Shown: positions 12,014-23,904 of the stretch, in pieces
How the letters are laid out: each line of letters opens with the position of its first letter
Numbering within the stretch: the stretch's first letter is position 1
Assembly (NCBI GenBank): GCA_951802425.1
Contig: OX637800.1
Span: 3,100,001-3,164,000, forward strand
Reading direction: 5' to 3'
Source of the DNA: Clavaria fumosa
Taxonomy: Eukaryota > Basidiomycota > Agaricomycetes > Agaricales > Clavariaceae
DNA length: 64,000 bases
Made by a program: the position numbers and the translations under genes
Notes under the pieces: model-generated
Databases searched by the model: none
The model's input: only the letters and a program-made list of their open reading frames with translations
What the model was told of the DNA's origin: nothing

Positions 12014-13767
12014 CGTTCGGGAGGGCAAACCTTCCGGTGAGATTAGATCTAGGTTAAATGACAGCGCGCAGAAAGAAAAAAGCCGCGATATGTAAATTTG
12101 CTAACGTGCAATTGGGGAATCCCGAGGTCCTTACAAATACAAGGTTCTGTCTAGTCATTAATAAGGCTTCAAAGCTTCGGCGCAACTCGCACTCGCGAGA
12201 ACGTGACTTTATGACCGCATTATTAATGACTACAGCTTTTCACATCGATCAACTTCTGCACTGGCCTCGCGCCCTCGGAACTTTGATGTTCATGTCCGTA
12301 TCATGATCCTCCATAGATCACTTCGGTGAAATGCAGTCTAGAAGTAGCGGTGAATTCCAAATCATTCGATCAAAAGCAAGAGTCAGGGCGGATGAGCAGA
12401 ACGTTCATTTCCTCGAAGCATGCCGTACAGTCGTGGTCGTGTGACGCGCCGCTAATTCACAACTTTGTCATTTCATGGTCCCCTCTCACCTAGCCGTGCA
12501 AGAACATGATCTGCCCGGGATCGCCGCGTTGTCTCCGACAAGTGACCAGAAGCCAGAGCCCGGATCAAAACTGGCCTCTTCGGTTGTCCGCCATCTGTCA
12601 AGCCTTAGGACACAGGAATACGTCAAAGAGCCACCGTCCCTGAAACGCTCCCTGAACACTGTCATTTACTGCCATCAGCTTTTGCGTTAGCCAGTCTTTC
12701 GCCGATCGATCAAGCTCCATAAAGCAGGTCCATTGCTCAGTTTGCAGCGCCCCCGAAAATGGAATGCACGGAGATGAAAAAGGATGCAGGCACACCGCTG
12801 TGATCACCTGAGCTGCTGCCCCGTCACCTCCCCGTCACCTCGGGGAGAACAGCATGAAAAACTTTTCTCTCGTAGCCGTAGCGCCGTGGAGTTGGCATGA
12901 TCCTTCCGGCGCAGCAGCCGTTGTCGCCAAACAGTGGTCACCACGAAAGAAAGCGTGGGGGTGCTTGAGGATGATGTCGTAGCGCCGTGCAGTTTCGAGT
13001 CCCGTAACACAGCGCCGGAGAGCTTCCGAGAACGCCGAGGAATGGCCGTTCGGCACATTTCTGGTGACTTGCGAGACATTCGCAACGAAGAAGTCGTCGC
13101 ACTTTGCCCGTCGCCATGTCGGTCCTCCGTAGACGTAGATCTTCGCGTCGTGTGGTCGCCAGGTGACGACAAGCGCCCGAAACATGGTGCAGATCCTTGC
13201 CAACCAGCACAGCAATGTAGTGAGAGCCTCGCAACGTCCGCGTGAGCGCAAAGGCAGAGAGAGCGTCGACAATGAGCGCAGGATGGGCAGTTAACGAACG
13301 CAGCCGTCGACGATATGGTCCGATGCCAAGAACATGGGCCGCAGTCGTCAGGGCATGTAGTCACACGTGCATCTGCTCCCTCAGTTGCCACCGCAAAGCG
13401 AAGACCTATACTGTAGTCTGTAGGGGATCAGCGAGACGAAACTAGAATCGAAACAAAGAAGCAGAAGCTACAGCTGAGTGTTCTAGTAACAAAAACGTAA
13501 TCCAACGGGAGTCCATATTAGCTACCGAGCGTCCGAGCAATTCAGACGAGAAAACCTTCAATTCAGAAACGTCCAGATAAGTAGACGAGCAGGCAATTCC
13601 ACCTTGAAGAAGCGTATCGCTGCAGGACTGTGGAAAGCCAGGCGATGCAACGCAAGAAACCAATCGCGAGGACAATATGGAACCCCACAACTCCAAAATA
13701 CGAGCAACACCCCAACGAATCACCCCTGTCAATCGCTTTTTCGCTCCGATATTTTCCCTCTTCATTG
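12014..13767. other. Intergenic region with an unrecognised minus-strand ORF (12835-13272)
   Basis: The minus-strand frame 13272-12835 contains a protein-like stretch (MFRALVVTWRPHDAKIYVYG ... NVPNGHSSAFSEALRRC ... YDIILKHPHAFF). Two longer overlapping frames in the same place look like shadows. I do not recognise the family and cannot confirm a start. 13442-13767 is probably the 3' untranslated region of the kinase gene. Nothing convincing lies in 12014-12800. Confidence 0.3.
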
Positions 13768-15065
13768 CTACACAGCCGCCAGATGCTCACACACTCTGCG
13801 CATACCCGGGCGCTCAGCGGGATTCTGCACCCAGCACGCCTCGAAAATCGGCCAGAGACGGTCCACGAGTGAGAGGTTAGCAGCACCAGGGGCGTCAGCC
13901 GTCGGACGGCGTGGCCGGCGCCCGCGCGTCACATCGAGGATCACGATTGTGTCCATCTTGCGATGATTGAAGGGACGGTCTCTAGTGACCACCTGAGAAA
14001 TCAAAACGTTTGTGCCATAGAACGGGCGCCTGTAGGATAAGACGAGCGCCCACCTCTACGCCGAGCATGGCGAACGAATACACGTCAGACTGAGTTGTGA
14101 AAGGGGAGTCCACCACGTCTTCGCTGTCCCCATTCGAAACGAACAGTTCCGGCGCTTGCCATCGTCCTGGTCCAGCCTGAGGCGAAATAGGAGTTAAGAA
14201 TGTTTCGAATAAGGGGGGAAGCATGAAAGCTAGAGGAGTGGAGAGACACACGAGGTTCGTCGTCGTAAACGTTGTCTCCTGGAGGGCCTCCACGAGACCG
14301 TAGTCGACGAGGCGCGCATGGCCGACATCATCTATCAGAACGTTGGACTGAGTGGCGGGTATCAGCTGATCAAGAAAGCAATGTGGTTCGAAAGATTGGC
14401 GCGCACACCGCGAATGTCTTGATGAACTACGGGCGGCGTGTGACTATGAAGATAGAGTAAACCCAGTGCCACCTGGTTTATCTAAAAGTATCAACGTGTA
14501 ATTCAAGCACAGCCAACAACACGGAAAAAGGGCGCATCAAAATGAGTTCGGGCGCTGCAGAAGGCAGGGCTTACGAGTGCATAGGTATCCGCAGTAGGGT
14601 GCCGTCTCAAGTAGTTGACGATATTGCCGTTGGCGTAGTAAGGAAGCACGAGGGCCACGCTAAACGGTTCGTCGTATGAGACGCCGAGGAACGGGCATAT
14701 GAAAGGATGGGAAAGTGATTTCCAGAGGGGCAGCCACCTCGCAATGCGCTGTACAAGTCTCACGGCGTTTTGTCAAGAGAGGTGAGTCAATTGTGACGTA
14801 CGCCTCGCAACTGTTCTCGCACGTGTAGATCCGATACCGGACCCGCTCGTAAAACTTTCACAGCGACCTGCCACGTACACGTCATCCGGCACAAGAAAAA
14901 AAGGGGGGTATGAGTCAATAAATGGACGGCATGCCAGGGTCAATTAACGGCGTGCGAACCAGGACACTTTTTTTTTCCGAGTCCGAGTCGCCTGTGGGTA
15001 TGAGATGAGCAGTGAGGATATCAGCACGTTGACCAAGTGCGACGGGACGGCCGATGGAAGTGCCG
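13768..15065 (-). CDS. Protein kinase, tyrosine-kinase-like (TKL) family
   Basis: Multi-exon on the minus strand. Confident exons, 3' to 5': 13992-13768 (ends CEHLAAV, TAG), 14176-14054, 14347-14271, 14472-14407, about 14763-14575, and an upstream exon near 14880-14818. The region 15065-14900 probably encodes the N-terminus, but its start and splices are unresolved, and a few residues may be missing between 14575 and 14472. Kinase landmarks are VAVKVL (ATP-anchoring lysine), HPFICPFLGVSY, YLHSHTPPVVHQDIRG (catalytic loop), NVLIDDVGHARLVDYG (DFG position reads DYG), GPGRWQAPEL (activation segment) and SDVYSFAMLGVE. The catalytic aspartates remain. HQD in place of HRD and DYG in place of DFG are mild departures seen in fungal TKL kinases. 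Substrate unknown. Confidence 0.8.
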
Positions 15066-15469
15066 CGGAGGTGGCCAGTCAGATCGATCTTGGACTAGAG
15101 AGTAACGGATATGTGTGGCGCAGAGAATAAGGAAGCTCACCATGGACTGCAGATTCATAGTATTAGTAGTATTGAAATGGATGTCAAGATACTAGCCAAA
15201 CAGTATCACAACAGAGGAGGGGGGCAAGAGGTAGAAAATTTTCTATTTGCATCAACCATGGCGCCTTTATATGCCATATTTATAGATCCGTTCCTCATGC
15301 ATAGCTGTATTCTCTGATCCGGAAATACGATCCGGAGCACGAGGTAACCCGATGGATGAACGTTGAGTTAATAATATGAACACATTGACTCAGAATTATG
15401 AAGGGATCCATTGGACAAAAATATTTTGAAAATTTATGGCATAATTCATTTCCAAAAAAGTATTTTACT
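15066..15469. other. Upstream region of the kinase gene and left flank of the putative transposon
   Basis: No gene. It contains AT-rich sequence and a TTGGACAAAA stretch at about 15412-15421 that recurs inverted near 21070. The exact left end of the putative transposon could not be set. Confidence 0.35.
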
Positions 15470-15479
15470 TATCCTTCGG

Positions 15480-15700
15480 GTGAACTTACTTTTCTCCAAT
15501 CAGTGTGAACTTTCTGCAGGTGTAATTTCATTTTTGAGCGTGCACATTTCATTTTCATGGGCAAACTGAACTTTTATGCGACCTAAATTTACTTTTGTGT
15601 AGAATTTTTTTAATTTTTGCCTGAGAAATTTACTTTGCTAGGAAGGAATTTACTTCCTTCGGGACAGTGCAAACTTTTCTAGCCACAGCGCAAACTTTTC
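15480..15700 (+). repeat. Left array of TTTACTTTT-like repeats
   Basis: About eight degenerate copies of ATTTACTTTTCTG or AACTTTTC at irregular 20-40 bp spacing, several preceded by GTGCA. The array is in inverted orientation to the one at 20865-21130. Confidence 0.6.
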
Positions 15701-16716
15701 CAGCCACTCCGCTTCAAACCCCACCCACCGTTGCCGATTGTTGCCGGCAGCTTGTCTGAAAGGCCCTCGGCATGACGGCAGGCTGCCCGGCAATCGCCAC
15801 AATGCGTACTGTGACCTTGGCGTACTGTGACCACTATCGAACACCGCGCCGCCTTTGCTGAGCTGGCCGCATGGCATCTCTCGCCTACGTGGTGAGCCTG
15901 GCCTTGGTCTCCTCCGCCTCCCACTGCGCTGACCGATCCCCCTCTTGTAGCTACACCACCGCCGGCACCACAACCAGAACCACCGCCAGGACCACAACCA
16001 GAACCACTGCCAGGACCACAACCGGAGCCAGCACCAGCACCGGCCCCCTCCTCCACGCGCACCCTAAACCGCACACCCGGGCCCGCCTCCATTATTGTCC
16101 CACAACTTCCCGCCACCGCCCCCGCTGCCGCACGCGACATACCGCACCGCGAGCCACAGCGCGCGCTCCTGCAGGTGGTATAAACCGGTCCCACTCGGGT
16201 CTCGTCCCCGTCCTCGCCATGCACTCCTCCTGCTCCCGCTCCCGTTCCTGCTCCTGCAGCTCCCTCGCAGACACTGCGCCTGTGCCCGCCAACGCAGCGG
16301 GCAGCCGCGCACCGACCTCCGACACCATCGTCCAGTCATCCAGTGTAAACCGCACCGCGACACGCTTCTCGAACGTGACGTTCCAGTGTAAACCGCACCG
16401 CGACGCGCTTCTCGAACGCGACGTTCACGTGGGGGGGGAGGGCGGGGCACCCAAAAGTTAGAATGACGGATTAGATAATATCCATCATTGCACCGTAGTT
16501 TTGATATCTTCAATACTCTTTCCCTTACCCCCTCTCTTTCAACCAGTAGGAGCCTGGGATGAGTGGAGATGCCGTCATACAAGTGTGCTGAATGTCAACA
16601 GCACGGAGAGAAATGTGCCGATTTTGTCCCGATTGCGACTACCATGGTAAGCTCGGCTGTTTCTAAGGATGACATCCTGACAGTGACTTATATAAGGAAC
16701 TGGTTCCTCTATCTAA
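15701..16716. other. GC-rich low-complexity block without a clear gene
   Basis: Contains an imperfect tandem repeat based on ACCACAACCAGAACC (about 15960-16030), giving Thr/Arg- or Gly-rich frames on both strands, and a near-exact duplication with period 43 bp starting at 16341 and 16384 (CAGTGTAAACCGCACCGCGA). The long frames here (15871-16461 plus, 15679-16224 minus) are a product of composition. Confidence 0.5.
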
Positions 16717-17181
16717 ATGGGAGGCTGCGAAGAAAGACCAGGGATTCCGTGCACGTCAATTTACTTACCATATGACTGGCTGCACTTTCCTAGACTGCCC
16801 ACCAAAGATTATGCAGGTGAGACTTTATTTTTCTGCTTTCATAAATATACTGACCTCAAAGTGCAGATTCGCTTCAAGAGACCATCAGCTGTGGACTACA
16901 TACGACCAGTGAATGCATCAGATGATTGGGAGGTATGTCTGAGACTTGATCAACTGACAAAATCTAATTTGTTCACACAGGTCCCCATAGCACCCCTTTA
17001 TTTTCATAGCTGTTTCCACTATGCTGAGGTGGAGGTCACAAAGGGTTTATTGGACCTTGTCAAGGCTGATATTCCTGGAGATGTTTCAACAGTCACTGAG
17101 TTTGATCTTTGGTTGCATCAGGCAATCTGCCCTATTGACAATCTCGTTGATGATGGGGCAGAGACTTTCAATCGAGTGTAA
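16717..17181 (+). CDS. Hypothetical protein inside the putative transposon
   Basis: A 154-codon frame with protein-like composition (FKRPSAVDYIRPVNASDDWE, FHYAEVEVTKGLLDLVKADI, TEFDLWLHQAICPIDNLVDD). A short upstream exon may exist near 16571-16770, where MPSYKCAECQQHGEKCADF reads as a Cys-rich stretch. I recognise no family. Its position beside the integrase gene suggests it belongs to the element. Confidence 0.35.
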   Translation: MGGCEERPGIPCTSIYLPYDWLHFPRLPTKDYAGETLFFCFHKYTDLKVQIRFKRPSAVDYIRPVNASDDWEVCLRLDQLTKSNLFTQVPIAPLYFHSCFHYAEVEVTKGLLDLVKADIPGDVSTVTEFDLWLHQAICPIDNLVDDGAETFNRV

Positions 17182-17499
17182 TCACAAATAGTAGTGCTTA
17201 GCTTAGCTCTATAACAGATCAAAGACTTTGAGTGTAAAATGTACATGGTGCTGCTGTGAATGTCAACCTTATACAGTGCTGACTCATATTCATCATAACA
17301 TGAGGGACATGAGTTGCAAATATGGGGACAACAAGGCAAACATGAGGAGAGTGTGAGGGGATGCATGGGGCAAGGGTCAATGGATGCATGGGGCATGTGG
17401 AATGAGAGAGCCATGTGGTGTGATGAATGTTGAGATAGAGAAGTGGGTAGGTAATGTAATGATAACATCAGGAGAATAATTGGGGTGGTAAAACAAGGT

Positions 17500-17650
17500 A
17501 TATACTGTCATACCAATCTTAACCAGTTTTAACACCTAGCCTGGTATATACCACACTTAAACTGGTTATAACCTGGTTTATACTTGGTTATACCATTTTA
17601 TACCATTTTATACCATTTTATACTTCTCTATACCACAAAGTGGTATGACA
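17500..17650. repeat. AT-rich short repeats (TTATACCATT)
   Basis: Three direct copies of TTTATACCAT at about 17590-17620, and alternating GGTTATA and TATAACC stretches that can fold back. It lies just downstream of the integrase gene and shares TTTTAACACCTAGCC with a site near 3118. Confidence 0.45.
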
Positions 17651-17728
17651 GGGCCATGATTTTGCTGATGAAGGGGGGGAAGTCATCTGGTACAGTTCTC
17701 ACAGTGAATACTACAAGTGGCTCATGTG

Positions 17729-19564
17729 TCAAAAGACAAACATGCATGTACATGCAGCAAGTGCTTGGATCCAGCGTTGGCGATATATATTCATGGTATG
17801 CCCCTGCCATAAGCCATGAGCCTCCAATTGGGTGTTAAGAAGTTGAAGCTGATCAGGGGTAAGAGGACAATGAGGTTCTGCAACCTCAACATGTGATTGA
17901 TGCATGGGTAGTTGAGGCTCAAATGGATTAGCAGCAAATTCATCATCTGCCCCTGTCTCATCACTATTGGCAGCATCATGATGGGCACGGATCTGGTCAT
18001 TGTCAAGATCTTCCCAATCTATCCCATAGCCTTCCAGGTCAGCTAAGGCTATTTCATCATCTGGCTCTTGCACTCTCTGCACCATTACTCCTCGAGTACC
18101 TTGTGTAATTGTCCCAAAGAAATACATGTCCAAAGGGGTTCTTGAGGGGTGTCCAGGAACAATGATATGGTGATTCCATGCCTGCTGCCAATCAAATGCA
18201 TCTTGGTTGATTTCATGGAGGAATAAATGGTGGAGGAGCCATATATGAGCATCAATGTCAACATTCAATCTATCATGAAGCTCAAGATCTTGAAAGAAGA
18301 GTTTCCACTTGCGACCAAAACCTGATGTGACATCAACCCAGAGACGCTCAATACGAATGTTGTGAACACTCCTGTCTCAAAAAGCTTGAGCAACAGGCTA
18401 AGACAAGATCACAGATTTACTCACCTTCCCCATATGTAGGATCCACGTTCAACACCAAACCTTTCCTCCATATATGCAGCAACTAGGGTATTTTCTGTTC
18501 CATGATCACCACGAACACGGCTTGGGCACCCCCATTCTTGAATAGCATCCAGGAAGAGACCTTTCACTGTCTGAGCACGATTGTTATTGCTTGCCTGAAT
18601 GCCTGTAACCAGGCGGGAGTAGCCATCCACAAAGGCATGGATAACAATTTTGTAATGGATGAGTCCTATCAAAATAAGGTTGTGAATGAAAGAAACATAA
18701 ATAATATAGAATTGAATACCATGTTGACCATCATGATGCCAAAGAGAATTAGGCCCAGGGACTGAATAAATGCGCCGCTCAATTCTTCGGAAACCGAATT
18801 GATTGGTGGCTGGTCCACCACGAACACGGTAATATGATTCTCTCAGATGGGTCTGAGAAACACGGATATTCATTGATCTGAGATGACCATTGAGCATGCG
18901 CCGACCAAATGTTGGGAAGGTATTGAGGATTTGGTGAACCACAATATCTAATTGGTCCTCTGTAATATCAGTCATGGGTGCAGTAGTGGAGGTGTGGATG
19001 ATTTGTGTAGATCCATCCTCCTCTAGAGTCTCAGCAAAGACAGGAGGACCTGGTTCTACAAGGCCATATTCAAGGGCACGTCTTCGGATGGTTCGAGCAG
19101 ATATTCCAAGTACATCTGCAATGCCGGTTGGCCCCCGCATATCAAGGGCTACAGCAAGTATATTGGGGTCAATTTGAATGCGAGGGCGGCCTCGTTGGCC
19201 TGTACGGGTAGTTTGGGTCACTTGAATACGAGGTAGTTGTGGTGGATCTGCAGAGCGAAGTGCTGCTTGATCCAAGTGCTCAATCATTGAGCGGACACTC
19301 GACTCCAGGACCTGAATATCCTGATTCGTTAACACATTGCGGTGCTGTGCTGAAGATGAGAATACATCTGTGCAAGGTTGTAGACTTCTTCACCTGCTCG
19401 ATTATGGAGAGCAGTTGCAGACATTCGTCACGATGCGAATTGAGCCGAGCCCTATCACCAACTTGTGTTCGTAGGGCTGTTCGCACTCTGTCACCTAGTG
19501 TTTCAAAGGCAATTTGAATTGTTTGGCGAGGAAGTAGATTGAGGGATCCAAGTGGCATTGCCAT
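17729..19564 (-). CDS. rve-type DD35E integrase/transposase
   Basis: Four exons on the minus strand: 19564-19394, 19344-18720, 18665-18425 and 18371-17729, together 1,680 nt, 559 residues, frame intact. The N-terminal half has a basic GQRGRPRIQI stretch and a helix-turn-helix (GIADVLGISARTIRRRALEY). The catalytic core has D in WHHDGQHG, D in RVRGDHGTEN and E in VHNIRIERLW; the last two are 35 positions apart. This is the retroviral-integrase fold. Related integrase-core proteins are widespread and multicopy in Agaricomycetes, and GSYIWGRSVHNIRIERLW is a characteristic stretch. The C-terminal part is acidic, without a chromodomain, and no retrotransposon genes accompany it. It probably mobilises the element at 15.4-21.1 kb. 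Confidence 0.82.
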
Positions 19565-19639
19565 TATATGTCTTGCAGTAAGATCAGGAAGTCGCAGCGG
19601 TCAAGAAATCGCAGTGGTGAAATCGATGGATCAGTGTCT

Positions 19640-20760
19640 GCTTTTGTGTAGTCTGGGATTGATTTTATCAGCATCATCATACTCTAGATGGCAAAATCTG
19701 TCCAAGCTAGTGTCAAATATATAGTTTGACAGCCTCATCGTCCTTATCATCGTCCTTATCAACGCTGCAGCCTCCGCATCCCATCCCTTCTGCTGTGCCG
19801 GCAGCGGCAATGAGGCAATCGATGGATGAGGTAAGGATGAGGTACAAGTGCAGCGAGTGTGCGGGTGTGGGTGCGGCGAGCGCGCTTGCTGCAGCGCGTG
19901 CGAGTGGAGCGGGTGCTGCGACTGCGAGTGGAGCGGGTGCTGCGACTGCGAGTGGAGCGGGTGCTGCGACTGCGATTCCGACTGCGACGATTGCGAGGTG
20001 TGCGATTGCGAGCATGCAAGCGACAGTGCAGGCGAGAGCGTGTACAGCCCAGCCGCCATCGCGTCCGCCACACCCCCGTCCAGGACGCCAGTCGGCGGGT
20101 ACGACACCAGAGCGCCTCGCGGATGACATTGTCTGCATCATCGTTATCGTCAAAGATAACTATTTAGAAGACTATTTTGGAGGGAATAAAAGAAGAGGCA
20201 GGACTCACGGCATTCAAAGATGAAGATCTGCCATCCCCCGACGAAGCGCTCTTTGTCCTCCCCGCTCCCCACGCCCACGACCGCCCCGTGTCCCCCGTGT
20301 CCCCCGTCCCCCCCCCCGCGTCCGCGCACCGCGTCCGCGCACCGCGGCCCCCCGCCCGCCTCAGCCCCTCAAACTCGTCCTAGCACCGGTCGAGCCCCTC
20401 CCACACCTCGCGCGGGTCCTCGTCCACCGCAACCACGCCGCCCCAGGTAGCATGTGCCACTGGGGCGCCCCCATCCCTGTCAGCACTGCATGCGCACGCC
20501 GGCACACGCGGCTCAGCCCCAGCGGCGGCGCGAACAGGTGCGCATTCGGCAGGTTTGCGTGTGGCTGGTACTGCTGGAGGAGGTGGTGATGGTACTGCTG
20601 CATTTGATGCTGCTGCTGGTGGCCGTCTCCTTGCGGGCGCGCCGTGCGGGTCTAGTGCGAGGTGCGAGAGCGTGTGCATCACCTGCCGCTCGAGCGCGGG
20701 GTCTGTACGTCTGCGCGGGGGAGACAGCTAGATGTGCGGGTCACAGATAAGTGCTGTGCA
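19640..20760 (-). other. GC-rich block with Gln/His/Ser-rich frames, possible captured gene fragment
   Basis: Minus-strand frames read like low-complexity regions of a fungal regulator: MQQYHHHLLQQYQPHANLPN at about 20603 downwards, and SQSQHPLHSQSQHPLHSQS near 19900. A 24 bp unit (GCGAGTGGAGCGGGTGCTGC plus four bases) is repeated three times at 19899-19972. No start, stop or domain could be tied together. It may be a host gene piece trapped in the transposon, or composition noise. Confidence 0.35.
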
Positions 20761-20864
20761 TTTTGTCACACAGCCTAGTTTTGAAACACCGCTGAATTGA
20801 CACTTGTGCCGAGATTGCCGAGAATTGAGATAAATTTATTCAGACCCCGCTCACTCACAGAAAG

Positions 20865-21130
20865 TAATTTGTAGTTCAGAAAAGTAAATGGCACATGCAG
20901 AGAATTAAATTTCACTGTGAGAAAAGTAAATTTTACTAGCAGAAAAGTAAATGGCACGTGCGGAAAAGTAAATTTCACGATCAGGAAAGTAAACGGCACG
21001 TGCAGAAAAGTAAATTGTGCACACTGAAAAGTAAATTGTGCATGCAGGAAAGTAAAAATGGCAGATTTTGTCCAAGGGTTTTTTTTTCTTTTTCTGGTTT
21101 CCAAATTACTTTTCCATGATGCGTTGTTAC
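20865..21130 (-). repeat. Right array of AAAAGTAAA repeats
   Basis: About ten copies of GAAAAGTAAA followed by TGGCAC, TTTCAC or TTGTGC, with spacing close to 20-25 bp, most regular at 20880-21060. Reverse-complemented it resembles the array at 15480-15700. Further AAAAGTA or TACTTTTC units continue to about 21190. Confidence 0.65.
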
Positions 21131-22531
21131 TTTTCCTTTTAATATTTTATTTTTCGGTCCTGCAAAAATGGTAGGGCAAAAAAGTAGAAAAGTCACACAA
21201 GAATGAAATGTATTATGTCCAGTGCATTCCGTCAAACAGAATCACGCAATGGAGCCGGGTCCGTTCCGCTATAGAACTTGTTTCACCAACTGCCCGCCAT
21301 AGTGTAATAACAAAATGCGCTCAAGGCGTCAATGCCTGCCTCCCGGGGATGTGATGGAGCCGGAAAATCACTTGTGACTAGCATCTCCACAGGTAACGTA
21401 ACCCCTTCTGGAGCCTCTTCCGTAGTAATGCTTCTCAGCGTAACAGTCTACAGTTTCCAGAGACGACACTATGCGGTTCAAAGTAATAATGTGACGGTGT
21501 GGTGATTGGTTGGCAAGGGTCATGTCACAGTACTGACATCTCGAGTCTGTTACTGTGGGTGGTGCTGTGCTGTGCGAGGGAATGTGCGACGAAAAGAAGG
21601 CGACACAGCCACTTTCTTGCAATCAAGTTATTATTAACTTAGTTCTTCGAAAAATATTGCGTCATCGCAGGTGAGTAATTACCTGTCCTTCGTCTCATTC
21701 AATGAGTTCCCCAAGAGTAACAACGTCGCGATGACCCCGCCTCGTTTCCGTATATCCGAAAAGAATAGTGACATATTTCTACTACCCCCATTACTATGCA
21801 CACCGCAGGCATTCGAGGGCAGATCTCTATAGGCTGTAGCCCTAACTACAGAATCTACCAGGCAACAGACGGCCGCCGATGGATTATTATGCGCGTGCTG
21901 TAGACTATGAAGCGGAGGCTGGACTCCAGCCAGCTCGTTACACGACAGGACAAGCCAGGTTCAAAGTCATTAGGGCCGCCTTGGCGGGCGCAGTTAGCAT
22001 CGCGTTCTTGACCCCGCGCATTTACTGGCTTGAAGGGTATCTAGGACATGTCGATTACGCCGTTGTCGCATGCAGAGAAGAGCTGTGAGCTTAGAGGCGC
22101 ACGCTGGTGATGGTGGATGGCACTCACACCAGTGGCGGATCTCCGATCTCGGCGAAAAGACGTGGACGTGGCGGTGTCGGCATGCAACAACTGGAAACTC
22201 CGAAGTGCCGTGGCTTATTTTCGGACTTCGACCAAGTGTGCCGTCTAGTTGTCTCACTTGTACCAGTGTAACATACACATTGGTATCTGACTGAAAAGAC
22301 TGATATGAAACTGGCGGAATTTCGGAATCCATTTCGTTCGGGGATATGCCAGATCTCTCTGAACCATCCACATCCGGCGCAGGGTTGCGAGTTTGCCTAG
22401 ACGATGAGACTTGTCGTTGTAAGTCATGTGTCTTGTCAAACAGTAATGGGAAACGTTAAACCTTCTGACCCAACGACTGCGCGAGCATAAAACATGGCCA
22501 GAGAATATCCCTCCCTATCAACTTTTCACCC
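21131..22531. other. Intergenic region, no gene recognised
   Basis: A minus-strand frame at 22371-21994 has a protein-like first part (MDSEIPPVSYQSFQSDTN, VYVTLVQVRQLDGTLGRS), but no family was recognised and its extension decays. A plus-strand frame at 21879-22088 is short and unsupported. The promoter of the first glycosidase gene should lie in the last few hundred bases. Confidence 0.35.
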
Positions 22532-23904
22532 ATGTCTTACCTCCTGGTATCTTTGCTTCTCTTCTCCAACGGTGTCTACACCTTTAATATCGCACCTTTC
22601 CGCCAGCCCTGCCTCGCAAATGCTCAGACAGCTCGGTCGTTCGGTTCATGCTTCCAATCTGAGCTCTCTGCCATCACAAGTGGTCCCTTCTCTGTCTTCA
22701 GTACTGAACCTTTACCCTTGACTACCCTGCCGAAATCAACGGATTTTGAGAACGTTGTGAAGGCGGTAGACGACAACTGTTTGAATGCCTACACCTCCGA
22801 CACCACTACTACTGGCCAGCGGCCTCTCTTTGCGAGCGATCATTTTTTGGGTGACCCGCCGGGCGCTGGGATAGCTGTCTCTATTTCCTGTCTATATAGA
22901 GAGCTGCATAACGTTGGGACTACTTCAGCCACAGCATGTAAAAATGCTGTCAGTTCTCAACTGGAATATCTCAAGGCCCAAGAGGCCAATAGGGCTACGT
23001 GGTCCCATCGCAACAGCGATGAGTACTGGTGCGTGTCATCCACCCTCCTTCCTTCCTTCCTTTTTTTTTTTCCCTTTTACGTTGCGCCATGTCTTGGACC
23101 GCTAGCTGAACTTTTGACACTTTCGGCAGGATTGAATTTGTTCAAAAGGTCCCACCCTTTTTGGCGTGGATGAGCACGATACTTGAACACCTGACAGGAG
23201 CGCGGGAGGAACATGCCACTTTATTCGAAACAGCGTACAACCAGATCTTCCAATACCGTTGGCAACTACAAAACCCTTCCACCAAACTATGGGCGCATAT
23301 CAAAAATGGTGCACAGCAAGACCCGAAGCCTTGGGCAACTGGTGGGTGTTGGTTGCGCCACTTACTGTGAATCATTTATGGGTAGCACTGACTGCAAAAA
23401 ACCTTGTAGGAAATGCAATGGCAGCACATGGCATGCTCCTTGTAGTGTCAATCGCGAAGCGCAGTTCCATTAGTACAAACCCAGATTATCAGACGAAGAT
23501 AGAGCAAATCGGGGGGTGGATTCAAGAGATCCTCGATGCAGCTTATGCATCTGATGGCTATGTGAGCATCTCCGCATGATATCCAGCTGACATTGACCGG
23601 GTAACAAAATTGACAGAATAAGAATGATGGCACATTCCGTAACTACCTAGATAATGCAGCGGGAAGCACAGACCAAGGGGCTTCAGCACTCATGGCTGCC
23701 TGCTCGTATCGTATGGCTGAATTGCTCGGTAAAGCTGACCATGTCGAGAAAGCGAACACAGCATTCAATACACTCAACGGGATGTCATCCCCAACATTAC
23801 TTGCACAGGATGTCCAATCCGATTCACAGGCAGGCGTAACCGGCACATCAAATAAGGTGGCATATTGGGTAGAGTTGAACAGTGCGAGGGAAGCTCACGG
23901 GTGA
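22532..23904 (+). CDS. Six-hairpin glycosidase, GH105-like (paralogue A, divergent)
   Basis: Exons 22532-23028, 23130-23341, 23410-23561 and 23617-23904, 1,149 nt or 382 residues. The N-terminal signal peptide is MSYLLVSLLLFSNGVYTF. Family motifs shared with paralogues B and C are GDPPGAGIAVSI, ATWSHR, VPPFLAWMSTILE and PWATGNAMAAHGML. The last two differ from the GH105-type WATGNGWA motif, and the SPEGQAF block near the C-terminus is lost; only ELNSARE remains before an early stop. GH105/GH88 enzymes hydrolyse unsaturated uronyl groups on pectin or rhamnogalacturonan fragments. With the changed motif this copy may be inactive or neofunctionalised. It points towards B and C, which are on the other strand. 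Confidence 0.7.

Larger units (their letters stand above)
15470..21130. mobile_element. Putative large DNA transposon carrying an rve integrase
   Basis: An integrase gene (17729-19564) sits between two arrays of a short AT-rich motif in opposite orientation: TTTACTTTT-type repeats on the plus strand at 15480-15700, and the reverse complement (AAAAGTAAA) at 20865-21130. The repeats recur about every 20-30 bp and often include TGCAC. Inverted, repeat-rich termini around a single integrase gene are the architecture of a cut-and-paste element with subterminal transposase-binding sites. No gag, protease or reverse transcriptase is present. Terminal bases and target duplication were not found, so the limits are approximate. 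Two GC-rich blocks inside (15700-16460, 19740-20760) differ from the rest and may be captured host sequence. Confidence 0.5.

Noticed and set aside
12804..13391. 195-codon minus-strand ORF
   Set aside because: Low-complexity Ser/Arg/Cys composition; an overlapping shorter frame (13272-12835) looks more protein-like, and neither is recognised.
15871..16461. 196-codon Thr/Arg-rich ORF
   Set aside because: Driven by short GC-rich tandem repeats; similar lengths are open on the opposite strand; no domain.
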